A DNA stretch of 64,000 bases from Oegoconia quadripuncta (GCA_949316235.1 OX438742.1:34726853-34790852), one strand, 5' to 3'; positions 44,801 to 56,700 are shown, counted from the stretch's first letter. Translations and numbers: made by a program. Notes: a model not told the origin generated them from the letters alone.

Positions 44801-47800
44801 GAATTCTGGCAAATTTTTTCATTAATTTTCGATGAATTCGTTAAAACCGATGTACACGGCCAAACAATAAGAAGTGATCGTCAACAAAGGCAAGAAGATT
44901 TATTTACTTTTTTAGTTAAATAAAGTTGCAAATGTAAGTACCTAATAACGAGTGTGACCTCCTCTTGCCAAAATCACAGCTTTTACAAATTACAAAGTTA
45001 AAAAATTTTTAATCTTCGCTGCAAAAAGAGGGGTGTTTTGTGTTGGTTTTTTTTGTGTGGTTTTTCATGGAAGTAGGTCAGCCATTTCGAAGATGTTTAA
45101 CTGTTATATTATGTAGTATATTCAGGGATTTTCAAGATTTTAAAATCTATATCTTGATTTTTCTGCAAAATTTGATTTTCTTCCATCAGATGTGTTAAGG
45201 TTTATAACTTTCTTCATACATTTCTGATTCTGTCTCTATGAGCAATATACAAGATAATAAACATATTATTACATCAATGTTTTCATCTGTTCAATCAAAT
45301 ATCTATTGAACTAGAGATTTCAGTTGGAGGTGGATACTATACCCTACTTTTGCTACTTAGTAATAAATAAATACTTGCAGTAGTCTATTGCTACTCATAA
45401 AATGCTTTGTTTTGTAATCCGTTAATGACTGTAAGGCTATTAAAATTAGGTTTCGGTTTACTTCTTTTGATAAACATTGTACACAACTTTATTATCTTAT
45501 CTTTTATATCCGCACAGATAAGGTAGGTACTTTAATCATAATCTAATCATCATATCTCTGCATATAGTACCTACAATTCTGGAGTGAATTACCTACTACT
45601 ATCACGATTTTGGAAAGCTCATCTATCAATCTTTTTTAATAATTTTCTACGATGCGCTTAAAAATCCTCTCTTGGAACATGAGTTGAATTAGAACCCATT
45701 AGCGACTAACTTGTAAATTAAATAGGTACTGTAGGTATTTTATATATTTTATGTAAATAATTATGCTTTCAGATTACATTGCAAGATGAGGCCATTAAGA
45801 ACAAAGTGAGAGTTATTATGGTTAACTTTTCACAGGCCATTGTCCCGAAAAGCAAGGACTTGGTTAACAATATTTACCTGGACGTAGAAAACAACAAAGG
45901 TTAGTGTTTGTCTTACTTTACAAAATGTATATATACCTCATGTAGTTGTCAAGTGTCGCCAGCTGATTATTAGGTAAATACATATACCTATATAAAAAAC
46001 TACAATCGAGAGTACCTATACAGGGTGTCCCTGGAAGTATGGATCAAATCGAACAGGGGCATTGGGAAGGTCATTCCCAAACTTTTTAACCCTATGAATG
46101 TGGGTGCCATTTTTGACGGTTCAAAAGTTATGATCAATTTTTTACATTTTCGTATTATCGAATAGTGCTTATACAAAAAAAATTTTTAAAAGAAAACTAG
46201 CAAAGCTATCAGCTTAATTTTTTTTTCACGATGTTTGTTCGAGCATGTGACTTTCATGTTTTAATACTTTTATGTCGATAGCAGACATGATTCCTACAAA
46301 AAAAAAAGATTGAATACAAAGACATTGGTCTGCCAAAAATTTCACTCAATTTTCAAGCGATTGCCATGGGAAAAAAATGTACTAGAGAAAGTTGACCACG
46401 TATCACAAAAAGTTGCCCATTCCATACAGATTCTTTTGAGGTGTGTAACACTGGGTTACTCTTATTAATTTAAAAGTTATTAGATTTTTTTATCATAAAG
46501 GTCGCTTTTTCAAAACTTTCGAACTTCTAAGATTTTAATATTTTTAGCTTTAAATACGATTTACTCTCAACCCTCATGTACAAAGTCACCTATCCGAGCA
46601 CTTTGGTGTGGTTAAAATAATAAGACAAAATTTTTTAAAGTAAAATCTCAAACTTTTATTTTTTTTAGATTTAAAACAATTATGTGTAATAAAGAATTAA
46701 AGAACAAAAAAATAATTTGAATAATGTTATCAAAGTAATTGCTCAAAATTTCTGCCCCTCATCCTCAAACATAACTGACATCGACGAATGAAATTTGTTT
46801 TTATTCGTCGAAAAGCCCTTGAATTATTTTTTATGTAGGCGGTCGCAGCTGTAATTTTCTGTCGAAGTTGTTCCTCGGTAGCACTCTCTGTCTCGTATAC
46901 TATTTCCTTGTAATAACCCCATAGAAAGAAATCTATGGGGTTTAGGTCAGGGGAACGTGGTGGCCATCGAATGTGTCCCCCTCTTCCGATCCAGCGACTA
47001 GGAAAAGTTCTGTGTGCTCGGATAGGTGACTTTGTACATGAGGGTTGAGAGTAAATCGTATTTAAAGCTAAAAATATTAAAATCTTAGAAGTTCGAAAGT
47101 TTTGAAAAAGCGACCTTTATGATAAAAAAATCTAATAACTTTTAAATTAATAAGAGTAACCCAGTGTTACACATCTCAAAAGAATCTGTATGGAATGGGC
47201 AACTTTTTGTGATACGTGGTCAACTTTCTCTAGTAAATTTTTTTCCCATGGCAATCGCTTGAAAATTGAGTGAAATTTTTGGCAGACCAATGTCTTTGTA
47301 TTCAATCTTTTTTTTTGTAGGAATCATGTCTGCTATCGACATAAAAGTATTAAAACATGAAAGTCACATGCTCGAACAAACATCGTGAAAAAAAAATTAA
47401 GCTGATAGCTTTGCTAGTTTTCTTTTAAAAAAATTTTTTGTATAAGCACTATTCGATAATATGAAAATGTAAAAAATTGATCATAACTTTTGAACCGTCA
47501 AAAATGGCACCGACATTCATAGGGTTAAAAAGTTTGGGAATGACCTTCCCCATGCCCCTGTTCGATTTGATCCATACTTCCAGGGACACCCTGTATTGTG
47601 CAATAAAACTATATAGGTAAGTAATGACATCAATTCATTTAAGTAACACAATACTACCTATATTCAAATTTTTAGTTTAGCAGTTTATCTTTCACTTATT
47701 TTTTTTATTGGCAATTAAGTATTTAATGCAAGTGTGAATATGCATTTTAAGATGCATTAACAATTAGTACCTACCTGTTTAAGCTTGAATCCGACTATGG

Positions 47801-50800
47801 AAGAAAGTATTAAAAATACATTGATGAGTGTTGTGTGAAAGGTAATGATATAATACCGCATTGGAAACAATACTAGAATTAGTCTATCTTAGCTTAGCTC
47901 ACGTCGTCGTCGTCGATGCTAGTATTTTTCATACTTTCGATTCCAAATACTAATCCTGCACTCCACACACTTCGCCCTCAAACATATAATATATTGTTTC
48001 ACAATTCATGCGCAGTACGTAGCATTCCACATGGATAAAGTAATCAGTCCATCCACGAGCCACCCAAATTTCAAAGGAAGGATTGCATTGGGATTAGTTT
48101 GGCATTTATCAAATTAACTGGTAGCACGGTCTTTTTTAATTGAGGATTGGGTCATTGTTTATGTCCACAAACAGCCGGGTAAATTACACAATGATTGGTC
48201 AAGTATAATCAGTGGTCGGTTTCAGGAATTTATTTGTAAACCTTGTACTCTTCTTCTTCCGTCATGTAGATGAATTCGCTATTAAAAGAAAGATATATTT
48301 TTGACACATTTATTATTTATTGCATACAGAAAAAAAAAGAATTACATCGATAGGTACTTAACTATATTGATAAATAAGATATACAACACGTGAGCGTATC
48401 CCTAAAAGAGAGATCGTCCAGCAAATCCGATTTAGAATAATAACAATAGTGAAGGGGAATATAGAGTGCACTCAAATAAAAAGTAAAATAAGAAAATACA
48501 TAATAATCACTACATAAATGTAATAAATATGTAAATGAATGTATATGCCGATCGGGTTAGCAGTTGACCTCAATCACACCTGATGTTAAATGAAGATGAG
48601 ACCGAAGATGGAAGCGTACTGACCCGGAAACCTCATCTTATATATAAACAAACTGTCAATAACCATGACAGGACTTAAGATAATGCGTTTTGAAACGGGA
48701 TTTAAAGTTTGGCGCCTATGTTATGGGGAAGTGAATTCTAGTAAGGATACAGTGTTAACTTCCTATAATCTTAAAGCTCGTGAATTTTACACATGGGGAG
48801 AGCACCTGTCACTGATTAACTGTTGGAGTAACAACTATATCTAGTGTTCCCGGTGGTTTTTCAGGCAGCGAGCAGCCCTTGAGATTATTTTCGCCTTGGC
48901 CTTGGATATTATAAAAAATCTAGCAAATATAAAATTTTTGACTTATTAGACATTTTTTTTTGTATTTCTGATTTTTTTGACAATTTTGACATTAGCGACA
49001 TTTCGACATCTTTGAAATTTTGACATTTATGAGATTAATGTCAAAATATTACCTAAATCGGTGTACAAACAAAGATGTTATCGCAAGTTCAAACTGAGAA
49101 GTCCACGGCTGGACAATGGCGCAAATAACACCAGGTCAAATTACTTCCCTCCATTACCGAAACACGTCCCATAATTCCATTCCAGAATTTATCAACATCA
49201 GTGGCCAAACAACAAAGTTATGGAAGTTCAAACTGAAAAGTCCACGGCCGGACAGTGGCGCAATTGATTCCACGTCAAATTATTGAAAACCACCACCAAA
49301 GTCCACCAAAAAAAAATTATCGATATCGTTTCACAAATATAGCAAGTAAAACGTGGCTGAACAGGGACTCAAACTACTCCACGTCAAATTTAATTTATTA
49401 GGTTAATTCACCGTAGGAAATGCTTTTTTCGGCTAAAATTGTAATGTATAAAGTTCCATCACAGGTCCGCCTTCGGCTCATTGATGGCAGGCGACCCTCT
49501 TGCTTAACAGCTTAGCTGCCCTAGTTTACAATGTCGTCCGCTTTAATGCTAATTAATCAACCGCTTTACTGAAATTTTAAACCGTAGATAGTGTTCAATT
49601 ATTGAGACATCAAAAATACCCAAGCTGTTAAATGTCAAAAGGCTCATAACTGTACACCAGCCATGGCTTCATGCATGATGGAAAGGAAAGTATAAAAAGA
49701 CTCGTAGTGACGTGAGCTAAAGTAGCTTAGCTTTCGATCGCGGTGGATGCATTGGTGTTTGTTTGATGTGTTATTGTTTACAGAATAATCGTGGCTCAAT
49801 GTTAAGAACATTGGGTTTACGATTCGGAGGGCGCGGGTTCGATCCCCAGCGGGGTACATGTTTAAGTACTCGGTTTGGTTTGTTGTAGGGCATTTTAAAT
49901 GTCCGCCTGGCTAGCTACCACCATCGAATCTAAATCTGCCGCGAAGCAGTAATGTTAATAGCATTGTTGTTGTGTTCCGCTTGTCAGAGATAAGATAGCC
50001 AGTCCCCGAAGTGTGTTGGGGTTTCCGGGTCAGTACGCTTCCACCTTCGACCTCATCTTCACTTAACATCAGGCATTGAGGTCAAGTACCGACCCGTTGT
50101 GCATAAAAAAAAAACAAAAAAAAATCGTCTGGCGATATTTCAGAATTTCACCTTGTCTCATAATAACATTACCTACAATACTTAATTATAGTGCTGTGTG
50201 GTTTCGGCACGTAAAAAGAATAGAACTAACCCGTCTCTTGCCATAGGTGTCGTAAAAGGCGACTATGGGACATTACCTATACATAGATATTTTAGTATAT
50301 CGTGTCGTACGTACCAAGAGGTTAAATCGAGGGCGGAAAACAGAGACGTGGTCATTACTCTTAAATTGAAGAAGATATTGTAGTATATTAACTGAAACAA
50401 ATGTTTAATTACCTACCTGGGCGTGTTTTAATATGGCAATGAGGTTGTAAGAATGCTGGCATGTACACCTTGCGAATACATTATTTAGTGTGATACCTAC
50501 TGCTCATTATTAAAATATAAGTCACGTAGGCATACATACTATATGAATAATGTTCTATTGTTAGTTGGTGCCACAACGATAACTATGCTTTAATCCTTTT
50601 GTTATGTTTTCCTTTTTATTTTTGAATAGGTAAGTAATAAAATAAGTTTGAATTAGAAACATTACAAGTCGAAGGTCACAATGACACAAAGCATTATATT
50701 GTCATAAACTCCTCCCTCAGATTTAAAAAATAAGAAGTCCGTCTACATGATCACAAATGTTTTGATGGCCAAGACTATAGAATTTCGAGTGACACGCGGG

Positions 50801-51071
50801 ACATCCTCACGCATCTTTCATCTTGGGTTAGCTTCGCCCTTGGTCTTCGGTTTGGAAGAGTTCCTGATTGGCGATGATGGCAAGCTGATGGCAAAGGTAT
50901 TTATCATCTAACCTATCTTTTAATTTTCCCTATTATTGATTAATTAAATAAAGTATAATAAAAATTAATGATTCCTATTCTTTTTCGCATTTTGTAGGTA
51001 GGTAATATTATAAAAATCAGATGAGGGCACTGGACTGGACCACAAAGGTCCAGTCCTGGTAGGTTTGTGCA

Positions 51072-51144
<73 letters not shown>

Positions 51145-54100
51145 GCGTGTGTGTGCATGCGGGCTTTTGCAAGCGCGTAAATATTCAGTATATTGAGAGT
51201 AATAATTTCTCTTATAATAGCGATAACAATAATTTAATTAAATAAAAAGATACTTCTCTGAAATCGTGTAGGTAGGTACTCAGAGCCAGTTATCACTGAC
51301 AGGGGGTAGAGTAACATTCTGTATGAAGTATTTTACTCAACTGTCGTTGATTTTTTTTATTATTATTATCTGGCACAATAAGGTTCACTCTGCCCCCCTC
51401 TGACTCCCACTTGCGGCATAAAGTGTACAATATTATTGTACACACGTTTATCCCTAGCGCAATTCAAACCACAACGGTTGGTTTCAAAGGCAGCGTCACT
51501 AGGTAGTTGGTACTACATCAACTCGTCGTCAAAATTAATTATAGTTGTGATTTTTACGCATACCTTATTTTTGCTAATATCTTTGATTAAGAAACAACAA
51601 ACCTCTAGTTTTGTATTTATAATATTAGTTAGAATAGATCTTACTAAGTGCTGCCTATTAACAACATGGTATGAATTGAGGGAGGTGTTAATGGATCTAG
51701 ACAGTAGTTACATACATATTAGGTAGTAAGACGGTAACTAATACAGTGCTTCGGCGAGTTTCGAGTATACTTGCAGACGCATCACAGGAAAAGCTTGAGC
51801 TCGTCGGTCACACCTGGGGACCAATCGCGCTATTTTACAACGGTTTTCCCGTTCGAACGGAACGTTTTTGGTTTTGGTTTAGGTTTAGCTGATGTAAAAA
51901 ATGGTATCGCGCTATTTTTTGTGAACGATAATATCGTTGACGCTACCAAAGTAAAACCAAATCCGAAATGTTCAGAGCTAACCACGAGTATAAAAAAAAA
52001 CTAGATTAATGTCCGTTCAAATGATTAGCGCGATACGAAATGTGCTTAACGTAACGTTTTTGGTTGTGGTTTAGCTTTGGTATTACCGTGCAAACTTAGC
52101 GCGATCGGCCCCCTGGGCCCGCAGTCTCGACATAGATAGCAACCCATTTAGGTCGTTAACTCCTAACGATCTTATTCTAAATGTTATAGTGTTCATAATC
52201 ATATCGGTTTTTGTTGGAAGCCTGAATCGTAGTTTCAATGGAAACCGATATTTTGATACTAAAGACTTTCTCCAATTAAAATAACATTGTTAGGACTTAA
52301 CGACCGAAATCAGTGGTATAGCGATCGCTATCTATGTCGAGACTGCGGGGGCTGGACTACGATCCAATCAAGGCACGCTCGTTGTGACGAGCGCCGCTGA
52401 AATCCCTGACCGACTGGCCAATGCCAAGGTATCGATACGAACGTCTCTACCAACCAGACATATTGCATAACATCCTGATTCATTAAAATCTGGGCGGTTC
52501 CAGGCGGCTATTTTGTTTGTATTGCTAACCTAAAGTTGCATCTGACCATTAGCGATCGAACTTTATTAAAATAATACATTCTAATATAACTAGGAATTGA
52601 CATACACCTACCTGATTATTGGCATTAGCGTAATGTCCATTTATTCTTTGGCAATGCTCCCAAAATGGGGAATGATATAATTCCATGAATTTTCCTATCT
52701 GACAAAGTAGATTTCTTTAATGTCTGCTGCCAACTGCAATGAAGTTTTATATTTTTGATCTCTACAATATGGCGCCACAGATTAACTTTCCAATCCAATT
52801 AAATGATTGTGACGATTTGGCCCTCATGAAACTGCGCATGAGTAGCACAGTCCAGTGATCAAATAAAGGGAGTAATTCTCTCTCTTTATATTTTATATAT
52901 GTTACTTATATTATTTAAGTTTCATATTCAGTACAACAAGCCTTACAATTGAATTGGGTTGGTTGCATGCCATGGGTTATCGTTAATTATGATGCTCCGT
53001 CCGTACATTTGTACGGCCTCTGTTAAGCGCCTGTTTCCTGTAAACGACCCCTTTTACAGGTTGTAATGCTACTGGTGGGAATCGCAAAATCGCTATTTGT
53101 TTATGCTAACCGAGCAATGCTACCGAGTATTATTTTTTAAATTGAGGTACTTAAAAATTTGAAACGTGTTTTACCCAATAGAGACCACTATGTTTGGTCT
53201 GGCTGTCCAATGTCGATGTAGAATACCAAAGATTTCCTATTACTAACACAAGGAATACCCTCATTATCTAAGTACTATAGATAGGTACGGCATAGTTCGA
53301 TGCGTGAGGAATTTTTTAAACAAACAATCACATAGCCTCTTTTAGGTACTGTCGACAACACGATGATCTGTGTAAGCTTACGATCGTTGTGGGGCCTCAT
53401 GTACATAAGTAATAAACAACAACAATAAATGAAAACAAAATGTAACCAACATTTTTCCTTATTTGCAAATGATTCGAAATCGAATGTATACATCACACAA
53501 GTCCGTTCACATAAGGTTAAAAATGAAGATAACGATTTGTGCCAATTTAACTGTTTTTTTTAATAACAAAGGTTCCTGTCCATACCGGATGGTAGGGTAA
53601 TCTAATCTAACATATGAATATAATATGTCGTACAGTTCAGAATTTTCTCATAGAAACGCATTTAAAATATTCATTATGTATTAGAATTATTTATTACTTC
53701 AACGTAATGAGGGTGTGTCTCAACTAACAACACCAATATTGGCCAAGTGCCATACGGTCTAGACAAGACATGGCAAAATGTAATTAGTTTTTGCTTGGCT
53801 AAAACTCTTAAGTTCAGGTATAATAAGATAAAAATAACCGAGACATCACGTTTTAAAAAATCAATACGTGTCATATGAGTATGTCTGTCGATTAGAAACG
53901 AACGTAGATATAGGGAAATAAGTGAATTGGGTTATTTTAATCCTTGAGTGAGAGGTTACAGGTGTCAGAGGCAGTAGTGATCGATTCCATCAAGTGAATG
54001 GCTTGTCGTCCGACTGGTTAGACGAAGCTTATCGGACCACGTGGCCGGAGGGGTTTCATTAACCTACCTTTGTTTTTAGTTATTATTCTTCATGCACATT

Positions 54101-54367
54101 AGGTAACGAAATCATTACACGAACATTAGTTATTATATGCCCGGACGTGTGTTATCTGTACATACATTCAGTTGGTGCGCTCTACTTACTTACTACTATA
54201 TGTTCCATCTTTGCAAACCTAGCACAAATCCAATCCATATTTATGTATATTTATTTTTCACGTTTCAGGAATCAGTGGCCATCAAGTCGAAGCTGTTGCA
54301 ATGGCAAAAGGTGGACCCATCTGATCATCTGTACATCCCTGAGAAGGAAGGCGCATGCCAAGTGTAG
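41832..54367 (+). CDS. Uncharacterised host gene, four in-phase exons, about 255 residues
   Basis: Exons are 41832-42197, 45773-45899, 50721-50896 and 54269-54367 (TAG). All have AG/GT borders. The phases (0, then 1 with a split aspartate codon, then 0) join into one frame of 256 codons. The ATG is in AAGGATGCC after a basic, open leader; the frame is open back to 41727, so an upstream exon or earlier start is possible. The protein starts MPKKLKVVVKSLYS, is lysine-rich and mixed α/β in look (VSLDNLKSLKLEDAWPFIRD, FTPLGKLKKNINKVKSN, VRVIMVNFSQAIVPKSKDLV, IEFRVTRGTSSRIFHLGLAS, VFGLEEFLIGDDGKLM), and ends DHLYIPEKEGACQV. No signal peptide, membrane span or catalytic motif is evident, and I do not recognise the family. 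Introns of 3.4-4.8 kb carry SINEs, MITEs and a foldback. An alternative 3' exon is listed separately. Confidence 0.62.
42837..42908 (+). CDS. Possible alternative terminal exon of the uncharacterised gene
   Basis: After ATATCTTTCCAG, 24 codons (QIERQSNQIKSNAVTMQLKE, KNE, TGA) are open in the phase required by the donor at 42198. Splicing 41832-42197 to this exon gives a 145-residue short form. Downstream ATTAAAG near 42984 and AATAAAG at 43202 could serve polyadenylation. Either this or the exon chain 45773-54367 may be the main form. Confidence 0.5.
   Translation, partial: QIERQSNQIKSNAVTMQLKEKNE
42909..45772. other. Intron DNA with SINE fragments
   Basis: Besides the SINE-II copy at 43591, a tRNA-like pol III pair occurs at 44265-44343 (A-box-like TGGTGTAGCGG, B-box-like GATCCGAATCCC). 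A LINE-tail-like GGGAGAGGCATTGTTCAGCA with GTGGGC lies at 43545-43575. Otherwise nothing is supported. Confidence 0.5.
43591..43815 (+). repeat. SINE-II copy
   Basis: It begins ATTGGTGTAGGGGGTAGTGA, then GCGAGGGGTAAATGTTTGTA, the body TTATGTATGTTTATCCATTA with CATAGTACAAGCTTTGCTTA, and ends AGTGTCCGAAATATTTATTT. The B box is eroded. Confidence 0.8.
46021..47593. mobile_element. 1.57-kb foldback transposon with ~580-bp arms
   Basis: It runs from CAGGGTGTCCCTGGAAGTAT to the inverse ATACTTCCAGGGACACCCTG, flanked by TA at 46019-46020 and 47594-47595. The arms 46021-46601 and 47014-47593 are inverted copies with very few differences. The 412-bp centre contains the 3' end of a transposase gene on the minus strand. 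It lies in an intron of the uncharacterised gene. Confidence 0.93.
46730..47018 (-). pseudogene. C-terminal remnant of an IS630-Tc1-mariner transposase
   Basis: About 95 codons are open on the minus strand. They start in FPSRWIGRGGHI, continue with RWPPRSPDLNPIDFFLWGYY, the region holding the third catalytic carboxylate (SPDL), then KEIVYETESATEEQLRQKIT, and end RRCQLCLRMRGRNFEQLL before TGA. The N-terminal DNA-binding domain and the first two catalytic aspartates are absent; the frame dies where the inverted arm begins. It shows what enzyme family the foldback descends from. Confidence 0.88.
48545..48650 (-). repeat. SINE-I 3'-part, inverted
   Basis: On the minus strand it has GGTTTCCGGGTCAGTACGCT, CTCATCTTCATTTAACATCA and a CTAACCCGATCGGCAT end. 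Confidence 0.75.
49084..49391. repeat. Diverged direct repeats
   Basis: The blocks AAGTTCAAACTGAGAAGTCC ACGGCTGG at 49085 and AAGTTCAAACTGAAAAGTCC ACGGCCGG at 49222 are both followed by GGCGCAA and C(A/C)GGTCAAATTA-like sequence. A third partial block (ACTACTCCACGTCAAATT) lies at 49373. Spacing is about 137 bp. Confidence 0.65.
49787..50115 (+). repeat. SINE-I, full-length copy with tRNA-like head
   Basis: The head GGCTCAATGTTAAGAACATT then GGGTTCGATCCCCAGC (pol III B box) precedes GGCATTTTAAATGTCCGCC, ATAGCCAGTCCCCGAAGTGT and the terminal CCCGTTGTGCATAAAAAAAA. About 330 bp. A closely similar copy is at 62071. Immediately downstream (50190-50290) is an interspersed repeat containing GTGTCGTAAAAGGCGACTAT. 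Confidence 0.88.
51072..51142. repeat. (TGCG)n microsatellite
   Basis: About 17 uninterrupted GTGC/TGCG units, followed by GCGCGCGTGTGTGTGC. The HART-type peptide frame on the minus strand is a product of this repeat. Confidence 0.95.
51816..52113. mobile_element. MITE with CCAATCGCGCTA-type ends
   Basis: Inverted ends CTGGGGACCAATCGCGCTAT and TTAGCGCGATCGGCCCCC enclose about 300 bp with internal inverted motifs (GGAACGTTTTTGGTTTTGGT, GTAAAACCAAATCC; a second ACGTTTTTGGTTGTGGTTTA). Its right end directly abuts the CTGG MITE. The frame 51771-52004 is internal to it and not a gene. Confidence 0.75.
52117..52351 (+). mobile_element. CTGG-flanked MITE (copy 2)
   Basis: This 235-bp element has the ends GCCCGCAGTCTCGACATAGA and TCTATGTCGAGACTGCGGGG. 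CTGG lies directly on both sides (52113-52116 and 52352-52355). Apart from a short deletion (AGACTTTCTCC in place of AGACTCTAATTCTCC), it is highly similar to the inverted copy 5980-6218. Confidence 0.9.
52360..54268. other. Intron without recognised feature
   Basis: AT-rich intron leading to the last exon at 54269. Short frames have no recognisable content. The acceptor CGTTTCAG precedes 54269. Confidence 0.5.
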
Positions 54368-54944
54368 ACTAAATGTAGTTCAATGAAGCACTATTATTGG
54401 GACTCATACATGATGTAGTCCTAGACTACCCCAGACTAGTTTAAGGGAATTGGAATATTTGGTGGCAATATTTTATGAAAGTGTCTTCCCTCTTGCTGTA
54501 ACCTTTATTATTGCTTAACCTCGAATTTCATACTGATGTGCAATTATTATTATCGTTCAGCTACTATACCTAAAATGGCATCCTTGAAAGCGTCACTTCG
54601 AATATTCGATATATTCTCAAAAAGATACACCACACCGGATGTATGAGGATATAATGGTACATCATTAAAAGCATCCAGTATACGTGAAATACAACGGTAA
54701 TATAGGCAAGGTCTGGAATCAGTAGTCCTCTTGTAATGTGTATGTTTTATTTTATGCACCACTGGTCAGCGATTGACTTCTGAATACCATACATTATATG
54801 ATTTATATTACAATGTATTTCCTTTCACAATCGCACAGATTTGAAGCAAAGCTGTGAGATCGTCAAAGGAATGGGTATTTTCCATTTTTTTAAACCATTG
54901 TAATTGGAAAGTACTTATAAAAATCATCCAATCATCACAATTTT

Positions 54945-55135
54945 TCCCGCGAGGAGTAAATGTTTGTGTGATGAATACGCTCATTTTTTCAGAGTCAAGG
55001 ATGTTTATATAAATATTTAATTTATGTATGTTTATCCATTATCTAGTTTCCATAGTACAAGCTTTGCTTAGTTTAGGACCAGGTGATTGGTGTAGTAAGT
55101 GTCCGAAATATTTATTTATTACTATTATTTATTAT
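54945..55135 (+). repeat. SINE-II copy (5'-truncated, internally rearranged)
   Basis: It contains GCGAGGAGTAAATGTTTGTG, TTATGTATGTTTATCCATTA, CATAGTACAAGCTTTGCTTA and AAGTGTCCGAAATATTTATT. GGTGATTGGTGTAGT, a fragment of the 5' head, sits inside near 55081. Confidence 0.75.
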
Positions 55136-55139
55136 CATC

Positions 55140-55420
55140 AGAATGAGTCTGAAAGTGACACCAATAACAGAAAAGTTGAGTAATAGGTTGGCATGGTTTG
55201 GGTACATCATGAGGAGGGATGAAACACACATACGAAGACGAGTGCTAAGTATGAATGTGGAGGGATACAGATGTAGAGGAAGACCGAAGAAGTGTGGATA
55301 GACTGCGTGAGGAATGATATGTGTGTGAAAGGGGTGAGCACGGAGATGACGGGTGATAGAGGAGAGTGCAAGACATTGTGCCGACCCCACCTAGAGTGGG
55401 ATAAGGACAGGAAATTATGA
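55140..55420 (+). mobile_element. RTE-type LINE ORF2 C-terminal fragment
   Basis: The frame SLKVTPITEKLSNRLAWFGY + IMRRDETHIRRRVLSM + GYRCRGRPKK, and after a frameshift CVRNDMCVKGVSTEMTGDRG plus CRPHLEWDKDRK, matches in order the C-terminus of lepidopteran RTE-like endonuclease-reverse transcriptases. It is sandwiched between two SINE-II copies. Confidence 0.82.
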
Positions 55421-55426
55421 TACACG

Positions 55427-55560
55427 TTATATATTAAAACATCCATAACTCGGGTACACGTGTCGGTATTCATCACACAAACATATGCCCCTACCAGGAT
55501 TTGAACCTTTTTTTGTATAGCAATCAGGTTTTCTAACCACTACAACAAATAATGTTGTCA
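55427..55560 (-). repeat. SINE-II head, inverted
   Basis: The reverse complement begins with TTGTAGTGGTTAGAAAACCT, then GGTTCAAATCCTGGTAGGGG (degraded B box), CATATGTTTGTGTGATGAAT and GAGTTATGGATGTTTTAATA. Confidence 0.8.
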
Positions 55561-55926
55561 TTATTCAATTGAAATGCCTGGCTCGACGAATCATTATGTA
55601 TGGTAGACAGAAAACTGTGCTACTCAGAGCGGGTTGGTTAAGTTGTATTAGATTGCCATGGATACTACCAAGACGCCTCATGAAGTGGGCCTCTCTGAGC
55701 AGCACTGTTTCCTATAACGCAGCAGATTTCCGCCGCACATAAGGATCCGCCTAGGCATTCAATTTAATGACTAACCAACTGCCTACGACTGATACTTTGC
55801 GTGGACCGATTTGTTTATTCTTCTTGAGAGAGTCGTTGGCAAAAACGAAGGATTTTCAGTCGAGTTTGAAGACACTATATTTGTTATTATTATTAATAAT
55901 AGTTATATATGTTATATGGTCAAAGA

Positions 55927-56177
55927 ACGAAACCGCTCATTGTCCGCAAAATAGCTGACAACGTGTTGTGCTTGTGTAAAACATTCACATCGCGGTATTC
56001 GTGTTCTGGCTCTTATAAACCGGTTTATGGCTCAGAATGCGGTACGGGTTTTCTTCATTGACAAAACGCGTTGTGGTCGAATAGCATGATAGCCTCGACA
56101 CAAATTTCGCGATTTAGATATTTTACAGAACCACAACGCGTTGCGAGCTTTCTTTTTGGCTCAATGAGCGTTTTCGG
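55927..56177. mobile_element. MITE with CGAAACCGCTCATTG ends
   Basis: Inverted ends ACGAAACCGCTCATTG and CAATGAGCGTTTTCGG, and further in GACAACGTGTTGTG and CACAACGCGTTG, enclose about 250 bp. No coding content. Confidence 0.75.
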
Positions 56178-56204
56178 TCTTAGACATGTCATTTACAGTG
56201 TGAA

Positions 56205-56700
56205 TTTGAATTCGTGTAATTCCCATTAACTGGTGACGCCACTCTGTAATACGAACAACTTTCCTCAAGGAATCACAGTCAAATGAAATCGATCAAAAAA
56301 TTTTCGATTACCCATACAAAATAAATCATTTTGAAACCATCTGGGGACATATGGGAGTCCAATAATTTTCGGCTGATGACTTCACTTCTAATTATATACT
56401 ATAACCGGATTTAGCCGCAAAATTGTTGGACTTCCATACTAAAGCTGGTTTCAGTATGGTTTACTTTGAGTAATCGAAAATTTGTTGATCGAATTCGGCT
56501 TTGGGGTTCTATTACATAATTTAATCGTTATCGTCATCGATTACGTTCTGACATGTGATTGGTTGGTCCATCACTCGCTCGGAAATTTGACGGTTTCTTA
56601 TTGGTCAACGTAAGCGATAACGATACCGATGAAGTTACGTAATCTAAGGGCTGGTCCCTAGTGGAAAGTTGTTCGTAAACAGAAGCGCAGTCACCAGTAT
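56205..56700. mobile_element. Repeat interrupted by a small nested TIR element (56510-56644)
   Basis: The outer sequence (GTTGGACTTCCATACTAAAG, TGGTTTACTTTGAGTAATC, then after the insertion GTGGAAAGTTGTTCGTAAAC) recurs near 62650-62770 as GTTGGAATTCTATACTAAAG and TGGTTTACTTTGGGTAATCT followed directly by GGGGAAAGTTGTTTGTAATC. The inner element has the ends ATTACATAATTTAATCG and CCGATGAAGTTACGTAAT and is absent from the second copy. Confidence 0.7.

Noticed and set aside
50940..51158. Minus-strand frame with repeated HART peptide
   Set aside because: Translation of the (TGCG)n microsatellite.
51771..52004. 77-codon frame as a small gene
   Set aside because: Its boundaries fall inside a MITE with inverted ends, and the peptide reflects the repeated GGTTTTGGTTTAGG motif.
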